Assembly: GCA_036939355.1 (NCBI GenBank)
Contig: JALLAP010000747.1
Coordinates: forward strand, 1-18,564
Direction of reading: 5' to 3'
Source: Thalassiosira profunda
Lineage: Eukaryota > Bacillariophyta > Thalassiosirophyceae > Thalassiosirales > Thalassiosiraceae
DNA: 18,564 bases
The position numbers and the translations under genes were made by a program. The number at the start of each line of letters is the position of its first letter. The first letter of the stretch is position 1. This document shows, piece after piece, positions 8,027-16,660 of the stretch. A model generated the notes under the pieces. It saw nothing but the letters and a program-made list of their open reading frames with translations. It ran no database searches and had not been told where the DNA came from.

Positions 8027-11000
8027 TCAGCGCTTGCCTTTGGCGTACAGCCGGACCAACGGGGCATCGTCATAAGTTGCCCGCAACTCGTCGGGCGATA
8101 CCAGCAACAGTTCTGCAAAGAAAGGCTTCATGAGCCTCCACGCTTCGTGCACTCCCCGCGACAGTGCCAGAGCCCCGACTATGCACTTCCAAGTGAATGC
8201 GAGCTCCTCCGTCGCTTCGTCTGGGAGCTTCTTCTCGTGCCCGCAAAGCCTGCCCACTGCGAGCCCGACATATCGAGGTGTGGCACTCTCGCATCGCTCT
8301 CCCATTGATTGCGATCGCCGGCGAAACTCTTGCAGCCCGTTCGGAACGATCCATCTGCCTCGCTTCTCCCACCTCTTTGTCCCTAATGCATCCGCTCGCT
8401 CCACAAACTCTTTCATACGCGGCACGGCTTCGCTTTCCGTATCGAAGAGGAATTCGTGGAATCCATTCTTCACGAACACATAAGCCAGGACGTCATGCGC
8501 CAGCACAGCCACCTTCATCAAATGTATGTCTCCAGAGCTTGCGGCTGGAAAGCGATCGTAAACCTCTTCCACCACTTTGAGTTGCAACAACGCGTGCCCG
8601 AAATGAAAGAGCTTGTCTCGCAATTTTGCAAGGCACTCCAGCGTTTCGTTGTTGGAGCTGCCACCTTCGAGGCTGTCATCAAACAGTGCACACTCCATCG
8701 AGGACACGACTGTCGTGTCCGCACGAGGCATTCCCACGCTGGCACCGTTCGAGCTCCCGAGAACTCGTTGCCAAAGCTTGGTTGCATTTGATTTGAGGAC
8801 AGAGAGGACAGAATCGTCGATGCCAGATATTCGCTCCAGCTCTGGCCATGGCGCGCCTCTGTTCAACCAGGTGTCGACGCCTGCGTACCACTCTGACTGG
8901 GGCTCCTCCGGCTCTCCCTCCAAACGCGGAAACTGAGAGCCAACCTCGTTCAACAAGCCGATGACGATGTGGCATTTTCGATCGGCCAAGTACGCGGCTC
9001 CCAACAGTGCCTCGAAGACATCGCTGATCTTCTTCCCAGCAACAGAGATCAGCTGATGCAAACCAATTCGCATCCCCGCCCGGAACAGAACCTCGTTCTT
9101 CCCTTGAGATGCCACGGCCTTCTCAAACTCGTCCAGGACGCATTCGGCATCCCACGCTGCGCTCTTGACGAAGAGATTGCGCACGAGGAAGAAGAGAAGC
9201 ACACTGTCTCCCAACGACTCGAGACGCTCCTCGGTTTTCGCAGGGGAGGCACCAACACCCGCGTTGTCCGGAGCGGTGGCGGTGGTGGCACTGTCGACGA
9301 GCTCAACCAGCTCAGACGTCGACAGCTCCACTGAGTCGTCACCGAGGGAATCACTGGTCTCCCCCTGCATCTTCTTCAACCTCATGGCTGCGAGTGTGAG
9401 CAAGTGCTTTCGCTCCAGCCGCGGCATGAAGCTCGATTGTTGCTGGCACAGATAGAGCATGTCTCGCGGCAGCGGGAGCATGGAAACGAGTTCCAACACG
9501 AGACGTCCCCGCTTGGCGAGTATGTTCGAGATGGATTGTAGATCGTAGCCGCTCATGGATGGCACCGCACGTGGCTGCTCTGGTTGCGTCAAATCGTGCC
9601 CGGTGTACTTCCCCGCGAGCTCGGCTGATACGAGCTCATGCGAGACGCGTCGCAGCGGGCGTTGCAGGATGTTCTCGAAATATTGTGAGTAGGTGGCGTC
9701 CTCCAACCGGAGCCCGTTGTTCGTTTCGCGGAATGCCTCCTTCAACTCCTCAGACACGTCGGAGATGATGCTGCGCGGTACCAGTAGCGAGGAGAATGGC
9801 ATGTATTCACTCCGTTTTGCAACAAATAGCCGTTTCCCAAACCCAATCGGTTGCCGAAGGAACCGGTTTTGCAGCAACGACCGCGACGCTGCCGTGTTGG
9901 TGGGGATCAACGCCTTGACCAGGAGCAGGACGTTCATGGCACAGGCAAAAACGAGGGTCCATCGCTCGACGTCGCTCATGGCGCCAACAAAAAAGCCAAC
10001 GAGCTCATAGACGGAGCTGCACTCCCTCCGTTGGCAAGTGTGGAATTCACTTCTCGAATGGCGAACGGATTCACTGCATACTTCGAAGGCTTGCACTGCA
10101 GCCGGGATGGCCGCCACGAGCGCCACCAGAAGCAGCCCCAGCGAGATCCAGAATGCGGTTGAGCGTGGCGAGCCGCCATCCGCCTCCAAATCCTCGACCG
10201 CTGGCGTGGAAACATCGTTGACCGTCTCCAAGACAGTCATCCAATCGACGTCCACTCTGCCACTGCTGCGCGTACTGATCCACTTCAACAACTTCATCAT
10301 CCTGCCCTGATTGTTTTGCAGAGGGAGGAACAGGTACGTCCGTCCGTCGCCGCACGGGGAGCCAATATCATTGGCCTGGGCCACGAGGTCCTCCCAGCGT
10401 GGAATGGGACCCTTGCCGTACTGCTTGCTCGTGCGAAGCACCACCCAATTGAACCATCGAGCAAGGGAGACGACGTCCATGTCCGCAAGCAGTTTTGCCT
10501 TTCGCGCAGCGTCCATTGCGTGTCGATCGAGTTCCGACGTATTCCATCGAGTCCGATTGACCACTTTCACCGTGGCCGGACGACCGTGCATCAGAAAGTC
10601 GGCCTCCAGTTCTTTCTCTATGTCCAAGCGGCCCTCGAACAGATCTCCGCCCAGCAACACCCCAATTCGCGTGGCCACGTCGGCATCGAGGCCCATTGTT
10701 TCTGCCACGGGCACCCTCGCTCCGGAGGTCTCTTCCACTCTAAACTCCAGCTCGTACAGATAGAGGTTGTCGTCCAGCTCCGCGCTCGCCCAGTGGGGCA
10801 CCGCGGCCGCGAACGAAATCGCGGGCTTGTTCTCCTTCACTTTTGCCTTCTCCCACATCACGCTTTGAATGTTGGCAGCGCTCGCTCCCCCCCTGGTTAA
10901 TTCCTTTTGGAGGGCAGCAAACGCTGCGTCCACCGCGACATCCTTGCTTCGGCTAAATCCACTTTCGACCTCGATCGGGTCGCTGTGTGGCGATTCTCCA

Positions 11001-11998
11001 TCTTGGACGGAGAGGACGCATTGCAATCGACAGGGATTGCGGCGCGACAATATCGGCCCGTGCTTGTCTTCCATGGCCCCGAGAAAGGTGGCCCGCAAAA
11101 TGGCGAAGCGCGCGTCCGGGTTTCTTTCGGGTACCTCCCACGTCTCCCCGACCATTTCACTCCCCACCAAATCCCCTTGACCCTCTTCTGAAGCATTACC
11201 AACGGCGCCGTTCTCCCCGCCCACCTCCAGCCGCCACAACAATCCCAGCGCCGCGGCCTTCCGCGCCCCCGCCTTGGACCGGAACCGCAGCCTCCCTCGC
11301 GATCTGCCGTCGGAGGGATTTTCGCGCGGTATTTTTGTGCACTCCCCGCAGACGGCGCGGAGGCACTCCAGAGCCTCTGATGCTGCACTAGTTGCTGCAA
11401 TTGCTTCGGTGGCTGCATGGGATGATTCGTCCAAAATTGCCGCGGCTATCGCCCCGGGGCCCGCACTGTCGACCGAAATCACGCAGCCCCCCTCACTCAG
11501 CCCCCACGCTCTCGCCACGTCTGTCGGCAAAACCACCTCGGACGTCCACCACAATCCCCCGCCCCCTTCATTATTGAAAGAGCGATCGCGGAACCACCCC
11601 TTGATGCTTTTTACCTGGGCGCGCGGGTCGAGTTGGTGTTGCAAAGATTGGTAGCGGCGCTGCAGATCCGCGAGGGGCTGATTTTGTGTGGCGGGGTGGT
11701 ACGTTTTGAGAAAGGCTCGGACGGCCTCTCCGTCAATAATGTGCTGCCCGTCGTTGCTTCCCGACTCCCCGGCTGTCGATGCATCACCAACGAATGATGG
11801 GACGCCCGCACCTCGCGCTTCCCCACCGAGGGAGCACAACGAGGCGAGGCTGTCCAAGCTCGCGTCATCATCAAAGCTCTCGCCTTCCCCGTCGCTACTA
11901 TTGCCGTAGCCCCCGCCGAGGCCGATGCATTTATCCAAGCCAAGAAGGCGAAGCGATGGGGCCGCGGTGGCGAGGGAGGGGGGTTTGAGCCCGTCCAT
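8027..11998 (-). CDS. Dicer-like ribonuclease III with predicted membrane hairpin
   Basis: This is an intronless frame of 1323 residues. The order along the protein is as follows. (a) An acidic/Gly N-terminus, then about 100-300 with a dsRBD-like helix (KAGARKAAALGLLWRL). (b) A DUF283-like part around 320-370. (c) A Platform from about 410 (LYLYELEF), with RTYLFLPL and VDWMTVLETV as in Dicers. (d) Predicted membrane helices 613-638 and about 680-702, around a loop with several Cys. (e) PAZ at about 705-800 (TYSQYFENI, Y770). (f) RNase IIIa with ERLESLGDSVL and ISDVFEALLGA: E927, D931, D993 and E996 are all present. (g) A second RNase III-like domain, about 1110-1300, in which the equivalents are F1131, H1135, F1268 and K1271. 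The family cuts double-stranded RNA into small RNAs. No helicase is seen, as in Giardia Dicer. Start: the frame is open further upstream, but that part is antisense to the divergent gene at 12178, so the ATG at 11998 is preferred. An extra 5' exon cannot be excluded. Domain calls below RNase IIIa are from remembered patterns. Confidence 0.85.
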   Translation of the reverse strand: MDGLKPPSLATAAPSLRLLGLDKCIGLGGGYGNSSDGEGESFDDDASLDSLASLCSLGGEARGAGVPSFVGDASTAGESGSNDGQHIIDGEAVRAFLKTYHPATQNQPLADLQRRYQSLQHQLDPRAQVKSIKGWFRDRSFNNEGGGGLWWTSEVVLPTDVARAWGLSEGGCVISVDSAGPGAIAAAILDESSHAATEAIAATSAASEALECLRAVCGECTKIPRENPSDGRSRGRLRFRSKAGARKAAALGLLWRLEVGGENGAVGNASEEGQGDLVGSEMVGETWEVPERNPDARFAILRATFLGAMEDKHGPILSRRNPCRLQCVLSVQDGESPHSDPIEVESGFSRSKDVAVDAAFAALQKELTRGGASAANIQSVMWEKAKVKENKPAISFAAAVPHWASAELDDNLYLYELEFRVEETSGARVPVAETMGLDADVATRIGVLLGGDLFEGRLDIEKELEADFLMHGRPATVKVVNRTRWNTSELDRHAMDAARKAKLLADMDVVSLARWFNWVVLRTSKQYGKGPIPRWEDLVAQANDIGSPCGDGRTYLFLPLQNNQGRMMKLLKWISTRSSGRVDVDWMTVLETVNDVSTPAVEDLEADGGSPRSTAFWISLGLLLVALVAAIPAAVQAFEVCSESVRHSRSEFHTCQRRECSSVYELVGFFVGAMSDVERWTLVFACAMNVLLLVKALIPTNTAASRSLLQNRFLRQPIGFGKRLFVAKRSEYMPFSSLLVPRSIISDVSEELKEAFRETNNGLRLEDATYSQYFENILQRPLRRVSHELVSAELAGKYTGHDLTQPEQPRAVPSMSGYDLQSISNILAKRGRLVLELVSMLPLPRDMLYLCQQQSSFMPRLERKHLLTLAAMRLKKMQGETSDSLGDDSVELSTSELVELVDSATTATAPDNAGVGASPAKTEERLESLGDSVLLFFLVRNLFVKSAAWDAECVLDEFEKAVASQGKNEVLFRAGMRIGLHQLISVAGKKISDVFEALLGAAYLADRKCHIVIGLLNEVGSQFPRLEGEPEEPQSEWYAGVDTWLNRGAPWPELERISGIDDSVLSVLKSNATKLWQRVLGSSNGASVGMPRADTTVVSSMECALFDDSLEGGSSNNETLECLAKLRDKLFHFGHALLQLKVVEEVYDRFPAASSGDIHLMKVAVLAHDVLAYVFVKNGFHEFLFDTESEAVPRMKEFVERADALGTKRWEKRGRWIVPNGLQEFRRRSQSMGERCESATPRYVGLAVGRLCGHEKKLPDEATEELAFTWKCIVGALALSRGVHEAWRLMKPFFAELLLVSPDELRATYDDAPLVRLYAKGKR

Positions 11999-12177
11999 CG
12001 CCGCCCTGCCATCAACTTGCTTGACAAGCAGGCGGGGGTCAAAAAGTGAAAAAGATTCGACCCGCCCGGCAATTGATACTGATTCCTCTGTAGTGTCTAC
12101 GTAGGAATTCAAGGGCGATTTCTGACGGACGGACGCGAGGCGCTGCTCTCCCCAAAACCTAACCCACAGCGAAGAAG
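11999..12177. promoter_or_regulatory. Probable bidirectional promoter between Dicer-like and small membrane-protein genes
   Basis: Only 179 bp separate the two divergent start codons. No TATA box is evident. The GC-rich stretch with a central TAGTGTCTACGTAGGAATTC patch (12093-12112) must hold both 5' ends if both starts are right. Confidence 0.5.
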
Positions 12178-12480
12178 ATGTGCACCCCCGCCGCCCTCGC
12201 CCTCTATTCCGCCACCGGCGTCGGCTTCCTCCTCTTCGTCTACGCCCTCCTCTCGTTCCAACCCTTCTTTCTGGGGGGCGTGGAGGACGTGGACGCCGCC
12301 AAGCACAGCGCGTTGGGGGCGCTGGGTTTGTTTGGAGTGATGTTTGGGGTGGCGCTGCTCTGGCGGAGGAGGAGGGCAGATGGCGAAATGGGGAGTGGTG
12401 GGGAGGAGGGGGAGGATGGGAGGGGAGCGTACGAGCAGTTGGATGCAAATCGCGAATATCAGATGGGCGGCCAAGGGTAA
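12178..12480 (+). CDS. Small two-helix membrane protein, unknown function
   Basis: The product is 100 residues with no intron. One hydrophobic helix lies at about residues 5-27 (ALYSATGVGFLLFVYALLSF). A short polar loop follows (GVEDVDAAKH), then a second helix at about 43-62 (GALGLFGVMFGVALLW). After that come a basic stop-transfer RRRR and a Gly/Glu-rich hydrophilic tail. The arrangement suggests a hairpin with both termini on the cytosolic side and the Asp/Glu loop outside. I do not recognise the family. It sits head to head with the Dicer-like gene, which is itself predicted to have a two-helix hairpin; that may be coincidence. The frame is antisense to the open upstream extension of the Dicer frame. 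Alternating hydrophobic and polar design and clean ends make it the more credible of the two. Confidence 0.6.
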   Translation: MCTPAALALYSATGVGFLLFVYALLSFQPFFLGGVEDVDAAKHSALGALGLFGVMFGVALLWRRRRADGEMGSGGEEGEDGRGAYEQLDANREYQMGGQG

Positions 12481-13055
12481 TGTCGGTCCTTGGCGCAGAG
12501 CGAACATTGGCAGCGACATATGTCGTGCACGAGGGCAGGAGCGCAAACCGCGGCCGAGAGAAGAATGGCCCACGACCGAGGCGTTGTATTTGCAAATGGA
12601 GCGAGGGCGATGCGTTGCTGCAACCAAAAGTGGATAGGTGAGATGGAAGATCCGAGGCAAGGCCGTGTGAAAAGGCCAAGGCTGAGATTGATTGGCAAGC
12701 GGGAGGGATCGTGATGGGAGTCGGCGTCGATCGTACAGGGACGGAAGGGGTGGTTGGCTTGGTGATTGCCGCGAGCTGCGGAAGTGGGGGTGAAACTAAT
12801 CGGTTGAGATTACATCAATGGCGCCAGGTCTGTGCGTGCAACTGCAGGATCCATCCGGAAGTGAAACCAACTGCTTACGGGCCGGATGGTGTCGCAGGAG
12901 GCTGGAGAGCTGCCCTGCGACGCATGCTGAAAAGCAAACAGTTGTTGTACTATCTTATCTGTCAAACAATGCTTTCCCACAAAGGCCTGTGCGCTCGATT
13001 CTTTTCATTTTCAGCTCGCCCTGCCCATTTCTTATCTCACTCCGTCTGTTCTGCG
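12481..13055. other. Intergenic region between convergent genes
   Basis: These 575 bp lie between the stop of the small membrane protein (plus) and the stop of the frameshifted Cys/His-repeat gene (minus). Open frames here are short, cross into neighbours and show no domain-like features. It should contain both 3' UTRs. No terminal repeats, tRNA or array were seen. Confidence 0.6.
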
Positions 13056-15735
13056 TCAGCCTCCCTCTCTTCGCCTTTGTTGCATTTCCTGCGCGCGCAT
13101 CATTGCTTCGTTCGCAATCTGAGCAGCGGTTGCCCTTCGCCTTTCGTTTTCTTCCGCACGTTCTCGCCGCATGCGCTGCGACTCCGATTCCTCCATTTCC
13201 TCGCTTGCTTCTACACCAGCAGATTCTTCTTCGACGGCAGATTCTGTCTCGCCGGGACCCAGCTGCGTGCCAGCAAGGCGCCTGATTCCACCTCTCGCGT
13301 CAGATGACTTGTTTTCTCTAACGACGTCCAACACCCGATGCTTCATCCAAAGACCAGCAATGATTACAACCATTGCAGCGAACACTACAGCAAGACTAGT
13401 GTGCCTATCCAAGCGCAGCTCGGTGCCAAAGGGTTGATAATGGGCTGCGAGCCCTGCCCCCCTTTCTTTCTGCGCCTCATCGCTGGTAGCAGACTCCCCC
13501 ACGACGGAAGGCTTGCTCGTCTTGGCGTCGTCAGCTCCGCCTGCCTCCTCGAGGCCACGAATCTTGTCCGGGATTTCTTTCTGCGCCTCAGCGCTGGCTC
13601 CGTCTGCTGCCTTCTCGAGGCCACGAATCTTGTCCATCGCCTCTATTGCAGCGTCCTTGAGCTTGTCATTCTCCTCATTCAGGCGCATTATATTGGCCTC
13701 AAAGTTCTTTTGCTGCATGTCGCTGTCCTTGACCAGCCTGTCAACTCGCTCTTCGCGCTCAGCCAAATTGGTCTCCTTCTGGCTCATCATCTCAGACAAG
13801 TCCTTCCGCTCGGTCACTCCTCTCCACTGCCAGCTGGTCCTGCAATCTCTGCACGGTGGCCTTCGCACCATCACGTTCGATCTCCAGATTTTGCACCTGC
13901 GTGGTGAGCAAATGCCTCTCCCTCCGCAGTCCATCGGCGGTGTTGTGGACTTCATTCAACTCCGCGCCCAGTGCCTGGATCTGCCAATCCATCTCCTTGG
14001 ATATTTTTTTCAGGTCCTTCTCCAGGTTCTCGATGCGGCGCTCATACTCGAACTTGGACGTGGAGAACTTGGTTTCAAGGGCCTTCAGATTGGACGTCGC
14101 CTTTTCGCGCTCGTCCTGAAGTGAACGGAGCTGATCCTCCACATCGCCCTTTTTGTTGTTCAGCGCCTTCTCACCTGACGTCCGCAAAGAAGGAAACATC
14201 ACTTCGCGACCAATCCGTCCGACAGAAGCGATCGTGTACGCCAAAAAGACGCCCACGCAAGCTGAGACGACGACAAATGATACATGCCCACGAAAGAGGC
14301 ACCATTTCTGTGCGCAGGCGCCGACGACGGGCGTCTCCTCGACGGTGGCCTCCTCGACGTGGCTCTCGTTGGAATGGCTCGACTGGATGCCGACGCTGGA
14401 TGCTTCGGCGGGCGTGACCTCTTCGATGGCAGGCTCGGCGGGGTATTCCTCGGTCGGATCGGCAGCGATGGGAAGCTCGGCGTCCGGGGCGGGCGCCGCC
14501 TCCTCGATGGTGGGCGGATCGTCGGCAGGCGCGGCATCAGCCTCAGGCTCCTCAGCCTTGTCGCCGCCGCTCTGGTTGGGCTCGAGCCTCAGGCTCCCGC
14601 TGGGGGCGAGATCGTTGGTGAGCAGCGCTCGGACCTCCTCTGTACCGCCAGGTGAGCCCGTGACCGAGGAAGTGTCAACCGCGATTTGCATGGGACCGAT
14701 CCCAACATTTTCGTCATCAGCGTAAACAAGGTTGTTGTCAGTGCCACCAAACTCGGAGTCATCCTCTGCATCGCCATGGCCGCGATAATCTTCTAGACCC
14801 GGTGCACGGCGCGGGAACTCAGCAGCTTGCTCGATAACAGGTTCCACCGGTGGAAGGGACGGGAGGGGTGGAACGCCAGGGGGCATGGGAGCATATTCCA
14901 CTTCCCTCCCGTTATCGCCGTTGAATTCAATGATTCCTTCGTTATTGACAACCTCGTCATAAGGATCATGGGCGACAGGCATTTCATTAAAGGGCTGCTC
15001 GTGGATCTCGAGATGGCCGGCCAAGCCTTGGCGGGCGCCCTGCTCCACTTGTTGACGAGGCTGCGCCAGCTGATCCTCGTGCATGGCATTTTCCTGCCCT
15101 GTCTGATGTCCCAGCACGCCCTGCTCGGCTTCCTCGACGGATGCCATCTCCGTCTCGGTACTCCTCCTGCTCCTCTTTGTTGGCCTTCTGTCCTGCCCAT
15201 CATCGCCATCGTCGCTGTCTTCGCTCACTACTTGCCGCTGCCTTGCGTTGTAATGCCGCGTGCAGAGGCCTCCCTTCTTGGCATTTTTGGCGCATCCTTC
15301 AACCTTGCACGTGTACTTCTTTACCTTTGCTCCGTGGCGCTGGCAGACTCCTCCCTTCCGGGCATTGTTGGTGCACCTGGGAACCGAGCATGTCTTTACC
15401 TTTGCCCCATGCTTTATGCACACATCATGCCCGCTCCGAGCTTGGCTGGTGCATCCTTCAACCGAGCATGTCCGTGGAACGCATTTCGGCTTCGGAGCCC
15501 CATGGCGAATGCAGACTCCTCCCTTCACGGCATGGTTGGTGCATCCTTCAGCTGAGCATTCCTGTTTCGCCCCGTGGCTGATGCACACATCATGCCCAGC
15601 TCGGACTTGTTTGTTGCATCCATTCGCCGTGCAGAAATATTTCTTTCTCTTCCTCTTCGCACCCCCCTCGCCCCTGCCCTCGCCCCCCGGCGACGGCGGC
15701 TCCTTCCGCTTCGAGCTGCGCGTCGAAGGATCCAT
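13056..15735 (-). CDS. Cys/His-repeat membrane coiled-coil protein, apparently frameshifted
   Basis: It starts MDPSTRSSKRKEPPSPGG and has five C-x3/4-C-x9-11-C-x2-H repeats at residues 35-161. The TKRSRRS patch and linker shared with the gene at 1788 run to about residue 286. After that it is unrelated to that gene: a Pro/Ala/Glu-rich acidic stretch, a predicted membrane helix at about 484-505 (HVSFVVVSACVGVFLAYTIA), then a long coiled coil. The first frame stops at 13792. The coiled coil continues in the overlapping frame (ERKDLSEMMSQKE onward) to a stop at 13056. That part includes a duplicated DKIRGLE motif, a second membrane helix (SLAVVFAAMVVIIAGLWM) and a Glu/Arg-rich tail. The switch falls near 13806-13820 and equals +1. 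It could be a mutation, a sequencing error, a tiny unrecognised intron or programmed shifting. If joined, about 890 residues. Function is unknown; a membrane-tethered zinc-repeat protein is the descriptive call. Confidence 0.7.
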
Positions 15736-16020
15736 GATATTTTGCCGAGGCCGACGCCGCCCTTTCCGACCTTTATTCTAGGCTGACGGCGGAGTTCGGC
15801 CTGCAACATAGGGACCAGCCCGGCCTCTGTTGATGGGTGTCAATTGATGGTTGTCAACTTCACAACGCGAAAGGCTGCCGCATCAGCCGTGAGGCACTCT
15901 GCCGACCGACGCCTAGACGAACTCACGACTGGCCTCGCCCACCGATGCGACGCAACGATCGAGTGCTTGCGCGGCGTCGAAAGCTGCTGCGGCCCCTCCT
16001 ACGAGGCAGCATGATTGATG
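15736..16020 (-). repeat. Upstream block shared with the paralogous gene (inverted copy of 1495-1787)
   Basis: Reading on the minus strand toward the ATG at 15735, the same ordered islands appear as before the plus-strand paralogue: GAGGGGCC, GATCGTTGCG, GGGCGAGG, CAGAGTGCCTC, CCCATCAA, GGTCCCTAT and TTGCAGGCCGA, followed by ATCATGGATCC. It is likely the promoter and 5' UTR, kept from the duplication. Confidence 0.7.
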
Positions 16021-16660
16021 CGCTTCTTCCTTCGTGGTCTCCCCCCGTCTCAACCCGCGCCCGCGTGACACTTCCTACGTACGTAGGTGTACCTACTCTT
16101 AGGTACGTATCTAGAGGCCAAACGCAGGAGGCGGAGGTCGAGGGTCGGCGGCTATCGGCCACTGCGAGGCTTCATCGGAGCAGCGGCGGCGGCGATCGAC
16201 GGGCGAGGAACCACTATCCCGCAGAAGCTTAGGTGCAGAATGAATCGATTGCTCCCGTCCACGGCGCTGCCTCCTGGAGTCTCTCGATGGCCGCCGTCGC
16301 TTCTCTACATATGTCCGATCCGGCGCTCGAGGCAAGAGGGAGAGGACGCGGCGAATACAAACAATCTACCTATCCATTCCTCTGCAAAACGGGTGCAGTA
16401 GTATTAACAGCTAGTGTTATGCTAGTCTAGAGGGTCGTCGTACGAACGACGAGCCCCGTTGTAATCGCTTCAGACCGACCTAAGGTATCTTCGGTTTGCT
16501 TCGATAAGGAGATAGTTTTGCTTCGGTAAGCAGCCCTCCGTTAAGGGCTCACAAAAAAGGAATGCGCCTGCACATGCATTCGCCTCCTTCGATTCATCAC
16601 GAGGGCCATCTGGCATGCCCCCGCCCGGGAGTGTTTCTCATCACCCAATCAACATTAAGT
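16021..16660. other. Intergenic region with palindromes and small repeats
   Basis: No gene is supported on either strand. Contents: two adjacent palindromes at 16074-16106; a perfect 7-bp hairpin at 16435-16452 (TCGTCGT, ACGA loop, ACGACGA); and a short direct repeat TTTGCTTCGATAAG / TTTGCTTCGGTAAG around 16495-16530. The right end should be the 3' UTR of the minus-strand light-harvesting gene, whose stop is at 16661. No tRNA-like T-arm was found. Confidence 0.6.
16074..16106. repeat. Adjacent perfect palindromes
   Basis: CCTACGTACGTAGG (16074-16087) is a perfect 14-bp palindrome. One base later GTACCTA-CTCT-TAGGTAC (16089-16106) is a perfect 7-bp stem with a 4-base loop. The GTACGTAC-type core also appears in the transposon end (about 4308) and in the light-harvesting promoter (17792-17803). 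Confidence 0.75.

Noticed and set aside
12000..12679. N-terminal extension of the Dicer-like frame beyond 11998
   Set aside because: The extra 227 codons are Pro/Arg-rich, low in domain-like pattern and antisense to the better small membrane-protein gene. The next in-frame Met is 227 codons away.
12711..13307. Plus-strand 198-codon frame across the convergent intergenic region
   Set aside because: It overlaps the 3' part of the minus-strand coiled-coil gene and has a Cys/Phe/Ser-rich composition typical of the antisense of Glu/Arg-rich coding sequence.
15837..16401. Several short plus and minus frames upstream of the paralogue
   Set aside because: They are short, mutually overlapping and Arg-rich. 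Similarity to 1351-1653 is explained by the duplicated upstream block, not by a conserved reading frame.
16400..16560. Possible tRNA or structured RNA around the 16435 hairpin
   Set aside because: A single 7-bp hairpin without T-arm, anticodon arm or acceptor pairing; insufficient for an RNA gene call.
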